DNA of 64,000 nucleotides, taken from positions 310,001 to 374,000 of the forward strand of contig JBBDHG010000098.1 in assembly GCA_037951165.1 (NCBI GenBank). Direction: 5' to 3'. Origin of the DNA: Lophius americanus (Eukaryota > Chordata > Actinopteri > Lophiiformes > Lophiidae). Below, piece after piece: positions 10,563 to 20,590 of this stretch (the stretch's first letter is position 1; every line of letters starts with the position of its first letter). The notes beneath the pieces were generated by a model. That model ran no database searches. It had not been told where the DNA came from and saw nothing but the letters and a program-made list of their open reading frames with translations. A program made the position numbers and the translations under genes.

Positions 10563-12828
10563 ATGGATCTGCTGGTGTGTTGGATGTGTGTCCTGTTCAG
10601 CGTGCCGCTGACGGGATGTTTGGAGATGCACCTTTCGGAGACTTTACAGCCCGGGACTCTTGTAGCGAACATGTCGCTCGGTCCAGGATGGACTTACACA
10701 ATGGACAGGACTTTTTCTAGTAAATCCATTCAGAGTTTGTTGCGGGTTGATGGGAACGATGGAGCGATCCGTCTGTCCCGCAAAGTTGAGTGTGCGCACA
10801 CATTAAGGAATCCAGCCTCTGTGTATTTCAGAACAGGTTCTTCTACATCTGGAGACGTAATTCTGACCCATTTTGATGTGTTTGTTCACGGCCAGGACTG
10901 TTTTATTAAATACAAGAGAAGGAAAGAGTCAGGTAAGCCGGACATTCATATCAGACAGCTCAGAGAAATGAAGTTAACTTCCTGCTTACCTGCAGGGAAC
11001 TTGCTGTTTAATTTAACAGAACTGTTGCCTGGTTTTACGCGGAGCTCCACCTTTCTGAACAGCATGTGTGCTGGAAAAGAGCTCAGTGCGCTGATCATGC
11101 ACGGAGGTTTATTCCCAGTCAGTCACTTTTGTCTTGAGCACAGAAGACAGAGGGAGCTGGGTTTACACTGTGCGCTGCAGAGCTCTGCAGGAGAGAGACT
11201 CTCTGTGCAGCTGAGTCTGACTCTCCTAAAAGTCCCTCAACAAGTAGGATCCCTCTCTGAAACCACCCAGAGAAAGTCTGACATATTGTTCCTCAGGGCG
11301 AAGCGACAAGTAAACACATCTCCCCAGTTCCAGCTCCCCAACTATCAGGTGTCTGTGCCCGAGAATGAGCCTGCGGGCACACGAGTCATCACCCTGAAAG
11401 CTACTGACACGGATGATGGAGAGGCAGGGAGGCTGGAGTACAGCATGGAAGCCTTGTTTGACCGCAGGTCCAATGACCTTTTCAGCATTGACTCCCAGAC
11501 AGGAAGCATCACAACCACCCAGTCACTAGATAGAGAGATCAAAGACAGCTATATTTTAAAAATCACTGTAACTGATAATGGCTCCCCGAAAAAATCTTCC
11601 TTCTCATACCTCATTCTGACTGTGAGCGACACCAACGATCACAGTCCTGTGTTTGAGAAATATGAATACCGGGTCAGCATCCGGGAAAACAAAAAACCAG
11701 TGGGCTCTACTGTGGTCGTGATCAGTGCAACGGATGAGGACACAGGGGAAAATGCTCGAATTACTTATGTGATGGAGGACAATGTCCCTCAGTTTAAAAT
11801 TGACCCTGATACAGGTGCAATCACAACACAAATAGAGATTGACTATGAAGACCAGGCCTCTTACACCTTAGCCATCATAGCTAGAGACAATGGCATCCCT
11901 CAGAAATCTGATACCACATATGTAGAGATTATCATCCTTGATGCCAATGATAACGCTCCTCAGTTTCTGAGGGATATGTACCAGGGGACTGTTTTTGAAG
12001 ACGCACCTGTCTACACCAGCGTTCTCCAGATCTCTGCCTCAGATAGAGATTCTGGTTTAAATGGAAGGGTTAGCTACACGTTTCAGGGCGGTGATGACGG
12101 TGAGGGGGATTTTGTCATTCACACACACTCTGGCATTATTAAAACTGCTCGCAAACTGGACAGAGAGAATGTCCCCGTTTATAATCTGAAAGCCTTTGCT
12201 GTTGATAGGGGGGTCCCACCTCTGAAAGCAGCTGTTCCTATTCATGTGGTTGTTCAAGACATTAATGATAACGCTCCAGTGTTTGAGAAGGATGAGTTGT
12301 TCATTGATGTGGAGGAGAACAGTCCAGTGGGGTCTGTGGTGGCCAGAATATCTGCCACTGACCCTGATGAGGGCACCAATGCTCAGATCATGTACCAGAT
12401 TGTAGAAGGGAACATACCTGAGGTTTTTCAGCTGGATATTTTCAGTGGTGACCTCACTGCCCTCACAGACCTGGACTATGAAACTAAAACAGAGTATTTA
12501 ATTGTTGTCCAGGCTACCTCAGCCCCACTAGTGAGTCGGGCCACAGTGCACATCCGCCTTGTAGACATGAATGACAACAGGCCCGTGCTGGAGGATTTTG
12601 AAATTATTTTCAACAACTATCTCACCAAGTCCAACAGTTTTCCTTCAGGAATAATAGGAAAGGTACCAGCTCATGACCCGGATGTGTCGGATAAGCTTCG
12701 GTACAAGTTTGAATCTGGAAATGAACTCAGTCTGCTGCTGTTGAACGAGGATACCGGGGATCTGAGGCTGAGCAGGGACCCCGAAAACGACAGACCTTTG
12801 GAAGCACCCATGATCATTTCTGTCACAG
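10563..12828 (+). CDS. celsr1-like: CELSR1 duplicate, first exon of copy A (five cadherin repeats)
   Basis: Open for 755 codons plus one base to a GT donor at 12829, in the same phase as copy B. The ATG at 10563 is chosen because it starts a signal peptide (MDLLVCWMCVLFSVPLTGC). A cysteine-containing pre-cadherin region follows, with a furin-like RAKR site just before EC1 (residues about 245-248). The cadherin repeats are EC1, a fused EC2-start/EC6, EC7, EC8 and EC9. Relative to copy B, exactly 1260 bp (420 codons, four repeats) are missing at about 11690-11698. A further single codon is missing near 12623. CELSR proteins are adhesion GPCRs acting in planar cell polarity through homophilic cadherin contacts. 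The exon is followed by decayed CELSR1 exons, so it is either the open part of a pseudogene or an alternative first exon for the downstream gene. The DxNDN/DAND/DRE calcium motifs are intact. Confidence 0.75.
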
Positions 12829-13010
12829 GTATTAGATATTTTATTAATCTTCCTTTCCTTCGATTTTAAAGTTGTTTCTAAACTGTTACTTTATATGGCG
12901 ACTAAAAGCGTCCGCACATACACACAAGGTTATGAAATATGCTAAAAATATTAACTTTTAGTTGAGTTGTGGGTTTCTGGTGAAAGTGGACATACAAAAA
13001 GGCCTGTTAC
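12829..13010 (+). other. Start of copy A intron 1, weakly similar to copy B intron 1
   Basis: Beginning with the donor GTATTAG, the sequence is alignable to 27295-27450 (shared TATTTTATTAATCTTC, then ACACACAAG and GTGCTAAAAA). Similarity decays within about 150 bp. This shows that the duplicated unit extended beyond exon 1. Confidence 0.6.
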
Positions 13011-13129
13011 AATTATAATATAATTACTTGACTGTGATTATTTTACCTCAAATAATAACACCATTGTTTTTTTCTAGTCATTAAAATCTCATCAATTATC
13101 TTTGAAAAAAACTGGACCCAGAATTTTGA

Positions 13130-13610
13130 TATCGATTTAATCACTTTCACTGTGTTTTCGATTGTTCGATGATTTACTGGCACTTGTTGATGATGTCATT
13201 TTCTTGAGCTCCTTGTACTGCAAGAAATTTAGCCTTTATCACCACAATTGCCTCAAAGGATCAGAGATCCACCACCATACTTCCCTGTAGGTATGAGGTG
13301 CATTTCTCTAAGGCTTTCTTTTTTTGCTACACCACACTCATCTTTGATGTATGTTGCCATGAAGCTCTGTTTTGGTCTAATCTGACTATGACCTTGTTCC
13401 ATTGACAGTCCCAGCACTGCTTTGCAAACTTGTCTGTGGATGACAACAGAGGCTTTTTTTTATTGGTACCCTCACAGACAGCCTGTGTGGGTGTAGGTGG
13501 CATCTGATGGTGGTTAGGGAGACTTCATGACCTCAATATTCCTGACCTCTGTGATTCTCAAGCTGTAATCCTTGGAGAGTCATTTGCCAGTCCAACCATC
13601 CTCCTCACTG
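13130..13610 (-). mobile_element. Tc1/mariner-type transposase relic
   Basis: Read on the minus strand, the fragments RRMVGLANDSPRITA, CHLHPHRL, VPIKKSLCCHPQT and a degraded form of the KYGGGSLMLWG block resemble Tc1-like transposase in the right order. Frameshifts and stops make it non-functional. It is inserted in copy A intron 1. Confidence 0.65.
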
Positions 13611-13639
13611 TGTGGTGGGGTTATATCTGGTTTCCGCCA

Positions 13640-14530
13640 ACATCCCAGCACTCAGACAGCCCTGTTAAAAGTATCCAATCACCACTCAACGAATGTTGGC
13701 GCGGGCATGTGTTCTATTTAAGTGCATCATTCGACACAATCAATCATACCATTCTTTTAGATAGACTAAGGCATTGGGTAGGGGTATCTGGCACTGCACT
13801 GGACTGGTTCCCCTTTTACCTATCGAGCAGGAAATTTTGTGTGTCCTCAAATAATTTAATATCCTCACTCTCTGATAAAATGAAGTGTGGTGTGCCACAA
13901 GGGTCAAACTTGGGGCCAATACTGTTTTTTCTTTACATGACCCCTTCGGTGATGTCATAGTATGTCTTTTCATTCTTATGCAGATGTCTCACAGTTGTAT
14001 CTGCTTGTGAAGCCCACTGACATTGGTATGCTGAGTTCCCTACACACCAGTTATTTTGCCTCAACATGTTACTAATGAAATATTGCCATCTACCGGTCAC
14101 CTGTCCGACTATCTTAAGCCGTTTGTAATAACTTTTGACGTCCTGTTTAAGAGAAATCTAAATTTTGAGAATCATATCACTGTGCTTCTGCAATCTTGTA
14201 TTTGTCATTTCCGTAATATTGCCAAAATGTCGTCATATTTTAAGTCAATGAGATGCAGACACTATGGTGCAAGCTTTCAATCCGTTAACCGTGATTATTG
14301 CAATTGCCTTTTGCTTGTCTTGACCAAAACGATCTGAAACAATTACAGATGGTGCAGAATTCAGCTGCCAGGCTGTTTTAGGATTTATTTTAAGACAAAA
14401 ACTGAAGAAGCGACCTCTTCAGTTCTGACTCTGGAACACCTGCCTGAAGAAATGAAGGCTATCCGAGGCAGCGTCACTGTTTCAGTCTCGCCTCAAAAGT
14501 TTATTTTATAGAAAGGCTTTCCTGATTTTA
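13640..14530 (+). mobile_element. L2-type LINE reverse transcriptase relic
   Basis: Translated fragments include LSASFDTINHTILLDRLRHW, GTALDWFPFYLSSRK, MKCGVPQGSNLGPILFFLYM and HSYADVSQLYLLVKPTD, followed by QMVQNSAARL-like and LFYRKAFL-like segments. These are reverse transcriptase blocks of L2-type LINEs in the usual order. The catalytic YADD box reads YADV, and frameshifts break the frame, so it is dead. It lies beside the Tc1 relic inside copy A intron 1. Confidence 0.75.
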
Positions 14531-14539
14531 CTTGAGCTG

Positions 14540-15250
14540 TGTAGCTTTTAGCTATATGTTTTATTCTTATTGTCCTTTTACCCTGATGGTTTAGTCTCGG
14601 TCGTGTTTTATTGTATCCTGTTTAATGTTATTTATGTTTATACTTACTTTTTTCCAATTTTGAATCCTGTTTGTTTGTTTGGAATTTGCTCTTCCCATCA
14701 GCCTTCTTGGATTGTTTACATTGTCGGACTGCCCTCCTGTATTTTTGACATCTGCCCATTCATGGACATTGATATTTGGATTTTTACTTTATCAAAAAAT
14801 TGCACTTTTCCTCATTCTGCCTGTTGTCTCCTCGTAGGTCCAAACTCTGGTTCTGCTAATCATAACACTTAGATGGCTCTTCAAAATTCAACATCAAGCT
14901 GGCCAAAAGACTTTGTTTCATATCTTGCTTTTTTCTTTCATCATAAGGAATTGCTGGAAATTGCTAGACCTATTTTTGAGTTGTAAAAATTTGGTAAATG
15001 TTTCTGTTAAGGATTCGATTGAAATAAGAAGAGGATGCTAGATAACACAAGCTGGTTGAGCTGTCTGAATGCCTCCTTATATTAAACATTACAAAAACAA
15101 CTTTATTAATGAATGTCTGTCATGTGTGTGAGATGCTTGATTGTTCGCTTTGATTGACGTTTTGTTGAGTTGATGAGACTGTAAATATGTATAATGAAAA
15201 AAATACATCATATTAAATAATAGTCACATTAACTGTTCTTTTTCTTCTAG
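14540..15250 (+). other. Rest of copy A intron 1, nothing recognised
   Basis: No coding frame of note. The interval ends in a good polypyrimidine tract and acceptor (TTTTTCTTCTAG at 15239-15250) in front of the exon 2 relic. Confidence 0.5.
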
Positions 15251-15312
15251 ATGGTCTTCATCAAGTTGTGGCCCGCTGCACACTGCGTGTCACCACCTTC
15301 ACCGGTGACATG
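15251..15312 (+). pseudogene. Relic of CELSR1 exon 2 (copy A), truncated
   Basis: After a retained AG acceptor the sequence reads DGLHQVVARCTLRV then TTFTGDM, aligning with the first 62 bp of the real exon 2 at 63252 (DGLHNVVAHCTLRV, TIITDDM). The phase at the splice junction is the same. I count 11 differences in 62 bp. Similarity stops abruptly after the GACATG, where unrelated sequence follows. The rest of exon 2 (about 294 bp) and its donor are absent, so this copy cannot function as exon 2. Confidence 0.85.
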
Positions 15313-15530
15313 GCCGTTTCTCAATACTCAAGTCCATAAGTCCACAAGGCCCGACTTGGCAAGTCGTGACTTGAAGAAGTCAGGACCTTGGAAGTCTGCA
15401 AGTCCGCAGTACAATCTGAGCGGCAGCGAACTTGATGTTCATGACATCAGATCCAGTTCAGAAGAGAGGAGCCGGGTTGCGGAGGGAAGAGGGAGAGAAC
15501 AACCCCGGCTTTGTTTGTCTCTGTAAACCC
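15313..15530. repeat. Unidentified insertion that truncates the exon 2 relic
   Basis: The sequence is rich in AAGTCC/GACTT words arranged as short direct and inverted repeats (for example TCAAGTCCATAAGTCCACAA, and GACTTGGCAAGTCGTGACTT). It starts exactly where exon 2 similarity ends, which points to an inserted element or deletion junction. The family is not recognised. Confidence 0.35.
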
Positions 15531-15920
15531 TCATTGATTGTTGATTTATTGTTTGAATTTAAAATGAACACTGAATTCAATATTACTTTAATTAATCAAT
15601 CTTGATTAAAAAGACACAAACCATTTCAGTGACACAAATCCTGTGTAAACTCTGTTTAATTACATCCATACAGTTACTACCTTCCTATCACTGACATCTT
15701 TTCGATCAGTCCAAAGTGCAACTAACAACAATAATAATAATAAACAGCTCTCAGCACCTTGATGGAGGTTATTATAATTTAACTGGTAGTTTGACTGAAG
15801 CGCCTGAATTAATTTTGATAAACTTTGCCATTAAGAATTCAGTTTACAGACTAATTACAAATTAGTGAAAACCATAAATAAATAAACAATTTTATGATAT
15901 AACATTTAATAGTTTTATTG
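15531..15920. other. A/T-rich spacer, nothing recognised
   Basis: A/T-rich sequence with a short AAT array (about 15729-15743) and no coding signal. Confidence 0.5.
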
Positions 15921-16000
15921 TGCCCGATGTTAGCTGGGATAGGCTCCAGCCCCCCGTGACCCTGAACAGGATAAGGGGTAGATAATGAATGATTGATTTA
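15921..16000 (+). mobile_element. LINE 3'-tail fragment
   Basis: The run GCTGGGATAGGCTCCAGCCC, then CGTGACCCTGAACAGGATAAG, shortened, then GGGTAGATAATGAATGATTG is the familiar 3' end of a widespread teleost LINE/SINE tail ending in a GAATGATTGA-type simple repeat. Confidence 0.7.
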
Positions 16001-17318
16001 ATTATATGAAACATTTTTAAATATTATATTTTTCAGCAGCACCATAGTTCCTATAAAATATATACATAGATTAAATGAACATGATAAAATGTATGAACAT
16101 GTGCAGATCCTGGCTCGGTTCTGTTCTGGAGCTGACTTGACTGTAACCTTCAGGGCGTCCAGGTGAAGCATCAACATGCTGATCCAGATGCTGTTCCATC
16201 AAAAGGCCCATGGATGAAGACATGAAACGGAGACGCTGGACACTGTTTACCGGTTCTCCTGTGGATCCGGCTCCAGATTGACTTTGGACATCTGCAGCAT
16301 CACTAACCTGTCAGGCAGAATTGAAAAGTTCTGGATCCGTACAGTCCAATCACAATCTATGCATAAATAATAGACAGACATATTTGTTTGCTATTGCTGA
16401 TCTTGTTCCGTTCTGCCATATTTGAAGGTTGACAGTGTTTATTTCCCGAGGACATTAAAGGGATAAGCACATTAAAAAAACAACTGATTTGTCCAAAGTT
16501 CTGTATAGTCAATAAATACTATAGGTAACTTTATAAAAACACAAATTTTGAGTTAAAGGAAAGCAATAAGACCACAAGACATAAATCATTCTGGAATAAA
16601 AGCCAAGGAATACAAATTAGTCTAATGGAGTGACTTAAAATCAGTACACAGTTCTTAACTACTGTCCTTAACTTAATTCTCAATATACAACTGATTCAAC
16701 TCATTTAATGTTAGCAATGCTCTCATTTTTGCTGGAAAAAAGATATAAAAGATATAAAACCAGCTCACTACTGGACTATTAAATTTGTTCTGGAGGGAAC
16801 AAAGAGCTCAGCAGTGAACAAAACATTTAGGTATCTAGTTTGGGCTGAAAACCCTGGAAGAAGCAGAACATTATTCTCTGTCACTGGGTAAGTTATTCAA
16901 CATCAGAAGTGACAACATTTAGAGAAGAATACTCTAAATGTTTCACTGTGTAAAATGAGACAATGTAGGATGACATATTCCTCAATTTTTAAGAAAATAT
17001 TGAATTAATAAGAAATCAAACTGAGCTTCCAAACAACCAGGGCTTTTTCTGGTATCACCTGGTGTGATCTTACTGGTAGCATTTTAACTGTCATTGTGGA
17101 TATATCTTACTCTTTTTACTTTTACTCTTTTAACACTTTATTTAAAGATGTAACATCTTCCTGTAATTGTTGCTTGAATAGCCAATGTTCAGTGAAAATG
17201 ACAAGCCTCGTTTTTATGTTGGACTTGAATATGTATCTATTAGCGTGGCTAATAGATACATTTCCGTCTATCTAATAATTATTTAAATAAAGCATATTGA
17301 ATTCTTCTCTAAATGCAG
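16001..17318. other. Spacer between copy A exon relics
   Basis: Contains a G/C-richer segment at about 16100-16350 that looks transposon-derived but that I cannot name, then A/T-rich sequence. I searched it by eye for other CELSR1 EGF/LamG exon relics and found none. It ends in a retained splice acceptor (TTCTTCTCTAAATGCAG). Confidence 0.4.
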
Positions 17319-17492
17319 GGAAACCGCTATCGTCCAGATGGCAAGGACACGCGTTATGCCTGCAAGTGTTTTCCTGTTCACAAACATGTGACCCTATCAC
17401 GGGGCAGTGCCCCTGTAAAGGAGGGGTTATTGGCCGTCAGTGTAAAAGCTGCAATAACCCCTTTGATCAGGTCAATGCCACTGGATGCGAGG
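17319..17492 (+). pseudogene. Relic of the CELSR1 laminin-type EGF exon (copy A)
   Basis: One frame reads NRYRPDGKDTRYACKCFP. After a break the other frame reads SQTCDPITGQCPCKGGVIG, then RQCKSCNNPFDQ and NATGCE. Together these match the CELSR laminin EGF-like domain, with its typical cysteine spacing, except for a small deletion/frameshift near 17375 that removes the residues between CFP and SQT. The acceptor AG (17317-17318) and donor GT (17493) survive. It is colinear with the other relics of copy A. Confidence 0.85.
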
Positions 17493-17985
17493 GTATGTGA
17501 GTTTATGTGTATTTGATTATGTTTCAATCCAGATCTTTCTTGATCTATGTTCTCAAGCGACAAACTATCATTTCAAAGCTTTTGACCGCTTCAATACTCT
17601 TGAACTGGAAATTAAGGTTAATAGATTTAAAGATTAAAATCTTCTGAAAACTGTATATCAGTCATGTATTAGCACAAAAATAGCGTTTATAATTGCATTT
17701 AATAAAGTACTACTTAACATGGATCAAAGTGGCACCAAGGGGTCACAAAAACACATTTCTAATAGGACTGAGGCTGCAAAGCTGCTAATGTGTAGCTGTG
17801 GGTATACACGTAACAGACTACAACTCCCATGAACGCTACAGGTACACGATACCCATAAGAGCACCTCATTAAAAGGGCCGGACTTTTTTTCGTCACAGCA
17901 AGTTCGAACACAACTTACTCGCACTTGACTACTTACCCATGAAGAAGAAAGTTCAAGTAGAGGTAACGTTGCAAGCCAGTGGTGA
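17493..17985. other. Copy A intron remnant
   Basis: Intron between the EGF-Lam and GAIN relics. It includes ACTACAACTCCCATGAACGC at about 17818, a word common in fish DNA-transposon ends. No exon is seen. Confidence 0.4.
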
Positions 17986-18112
17986 GGAGGTTGGGGCACC
18001 GCCCATCTTCTCCGCAACTTTGAGGAGCAGAGCGGGCGATGCTCCACTACCCCGGCACAGAACGTCAGGTTCACCTACCTAAAACCCTTCATCCTCGTCA
18101 CAGACAACATGA
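17986..18112 (+). pseudogene. Relic of a CELSR1 GAIN-domain exon (copy A)
   Basis: The 3' part reads NVRFTYLKPFILVTDNM followed by a retained GTGAGT donor. It aligns with the CELSR sequence NVRRTYLRPFVIVTANM and has the same split codon (ATG A / TT) into the next exon. The 5' part is scrambled by small insertions and deletions: pieces resembling GEEV...LRRLEEYF and HYSGT can be made out but not in one frame. The GAIN domain carries out autoproteolysis in adhesion GPCRs. Confidence 0.75.
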
Positions 18113-18199
18113 GTGAGTGGAGGAGCTGTGTAATCACACTGTGTGGAACTGGGAACCATGATCACATGTCGACTTCATCTTGGTCTCCTTTTCTTCTAG

Positions 18200-18330
18200 T
18201 TCTAACCGTTGACTACCTGGATGTGTTAGACCCAGAGAAGGCAACCATGCCTCATTTTGAGGACAATTAGGAGGCCTACCCAAAAGGGCTTGGCACCTCC
18301 TTCCATTTCCCACTGTCACCACAGATCCCA
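18200..18330 (+). pseudogene. Relic of the following CELSR1 GAIN-domain exon (copy A)
   Basis: A retained TTCTTCTAG acceptor precedes LTVDYLDVLDPEKATMPHFED, shortened here to key blocks LTVDYLD and PHFEDN. An in-frame TAG stop (18268-18270) follows, then EAYPKGL and FHFPLSPQ. This corresponds to the CELSR segment reading LAVDIFDKFN...PRFDTIHEEFP. The premature stop makes it non-coding. Confidence 0.8.
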
Positions 18331-18585
18331 CGGTAGAGAGGTAGGAAAGCTGGCAAACCCAGACCATCATGAATCTGTCACTTTTATAGTCATACCTAAG
18401 AAAAAACCATAGAGGGACAGGATTGTCAGCATTAACACTTATAGCCATTATAGAAAAAATGTCAATTATGGGGGATAATTCCAAAGTATTTTCATAGAGG
18501 GAAAACAGCAGCACGGAACTAAGATGATTCTTGATGCCTCTCTTTCTTTATCTCTCACCATCTCCTCCGTGCGGTCCCGCTGTCG

Positions 18586-18663
18586 GTTGCTGTGGTGATA
18601 GTATACAAATCACTGGGGAAGCTCCTCCCGGAAAATTATGACCCTGACTGCAGGATTTTGAGG
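18586..18663 (+). pseudogene. Relic of a CELSR1 exon before the GPS (copy A)
   Basis: Reads VAVVIVYKSLGKLLPENYDP then DCRILR, immediately followed by an in-frame TAG. It matches the CELSR segment ALVIIYRTLGQLLPERYDPD. The 5' side (about 18550-18585) is degraded. This is the last CELSR1 relic that I can recognise; no seven-transmembrane exons of copy A are found before copy B begins. Confidence 0.8.
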
Positions 18664-18759
18664 TAGAGTTTAGGCATTCCATTTGAACACCCTCTCAATG
18701 ATATGTACAAGAAAACTTTATTAAGTCTGAGATTCAACTTTCCCACATCCTAGAATGAG

Positions 18760-19740
18760 AAAGTTAAAAAGAGAATACACATCCTATTTGAACTCTTAAG
18801 GACTGTCCAGTGTGCAAAGTACCAGCTGTGGATAAAGAATTCAGTTTCATAATCAGACCACTCCTCAAAAAACCCACTCTCAATCCACAAGTTTTTGCAA
18901 ATTACAGGCCCATTTCCAAACTCCCATTCCTCTCCTAAGTACTGGAAAAAGTAGTTGCTGCCCTCCTCCATGACCACCTCAAATACAACAACCTCTTTGA
19001 AACGTTTCAACACCGCCCTAAACTGGTTTCAATCCTACTTCACCGACAGAACAGAATACATTTCCCTTGGAAGTTCAAGGTCCCGGACACACACCGTCAT
19101 TTTGGGGTCCCCCTGGGATTAGTCCTTGGCCCCATTCTCTTCATACTGTACATGCTCCCCCTTGGCCGTGTCATCAGTCGATATGGACTCTCATTCCATT
19201 GTTACACTGATGACACGCAAATCTACATAAAAACTGACACATGTTCCTCCGCAGCCTGTCCATCCTCATCGTCATCATCATCTCCCCTGTCAACTGGTGT
19301 GGATGAAAAACAACTTTCTCCAGTTGAACAGCTCCAAAACCGAAGGAATTTTAATTGGTATCTCACATCAGACCCAGTCTTCCTCCATAACCAGTATTAC
19401 CGTTTCTGGTCACGACATTCCCCTCTCTTCATCAGTCACTATTGAATCCCACATCAAACAACTCTGCAAGATCTCCTTTCATCATCTCAGAAATATTCCC
19501 AAACTCTGTTTTTCACTCACCTTGAGTGATGCTGAAAAGGTAGTCCAAGCGTTTGTCTCCTCCAGACTGGATGACTGTAACGCACTTCTAATCGGGATCC
19601 CTGGTAAAAGTTTTCAAAAACAGTGCTGCAAGGATCCTGATGAGAGTTCGTAAACAAGAACACATCACCCCCGTTCTTCGTTCCCTTCATTGTCTTCCCG
19701 TATCCACCGCAATTGATATATCTATGGAAACGCACCCCCT
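18760..19740 (+). mobile_element. L2-type LINE reverse transcriptase relic
   Basis: Fragments in different frames read ALNWFQSYFTDRTEYISLG, then a LGPILFILYM-like block, SFHCYTDDTQIYIKTD, WMKNNFLQLNSSKTEGILI, VQAFVSSRLDDCNALLIGIP and AARI-like sequence. This is the characteristic order of an L2-type LINE reverse transcriptase C-terminal half. Stops and frameshifts are frequent. It interrupts the 3' part of CELSR1 copy A. Confidence 0.8.
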
Positions 19741-19829
19741 ACCTAAAAGAACTACTCACCCCACTGACCATTGTTAACCAGCAGGTTGACGGCGGAACCT
19801 TCGCCACTGTGGGTCGAAGAAAATAAGAT

Positions 19830-20590
19830 TGAGAATTGCATGAGGAAGTCTGGATTGACAGAGACGTATGTTACAGTGAATATGTAAGAGAGCAGTGCAG
19901 TAGGAATAACGGATGGGACAAGATGGAGGTGGGACTACACCAGTGATTGGTTCTGATCCCCTTCTTGTTTCCTATCGCGATGGACAGTCTGACAGATGAA
20001 GTCAAGCAGGGATGTTTTTGGACTAGGATCTTCGCGGACTACATTGTGATCTGTAGTGAGAGGAGGCAGCAGGTGGAGGAGAACCTGGAGAGGTGGAGAT
20101 ATGCACTGAAGAGGAATAAAGGTCGGTGGCAGTAAGACATAACAAGTGTGCAAATGAAGGGGAGGCCGGTGGAACAGTGACGACGCAAGAATCAGAGGTT
20201 GAGAAGGTTGAGGAGTTTAAGTACCTTGGGTCAACGGTTCAGAACAATGGGCGGTTGTGTAGGAGAGGTGAAGAAGCGAGTACAGGAAGGGCAGAGAAGA
20301 GTACCAGGAGTTATCTGTGACAAAAGAGTAGCAGCAAGAATGAATAGGAAGATTTACAAAATGGTAGTGAGAGCAGCTCTGCTCTATGGTTTAGAGACTA
20401 TGGTGATGAACAAAAAACAGGAGACAGAGATGAAGATGGTAGAGTTGAGTTGTTAAGATTGTCTTTGGGAGTGAAGAGGATGGACAAGATTAGTGAAGAG
20501 TACATCAGAGCGATAGCCCAGGTTAGACGTCTTGAAAACAAAGTAAAAGAGACCAGATTGAGATGGTTTCAGTGATGTGGTCTGATAGGC
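19830..20590 (+). mobile_element. RTE-like LINE relic, 5' segment
   Basis: Fragments read DSLTDEVKQGCFWTRIFADYI, shortened, then VICSERRQQVEENLERWRYA, VEEFKYLGSTVQNNG, VICDKRVAARMNRKIYKMVV and LLYGLETM, up to LRWFQ. These match a widely dispersed teleost non-LTR reverse transcriptase family (FADDIV...VEENLERWRYAL...EFKYLGS...). The catalytic FADD box is altered to FADY. The coding end continues at 22240 after an insertion. Confidence 0.75.
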
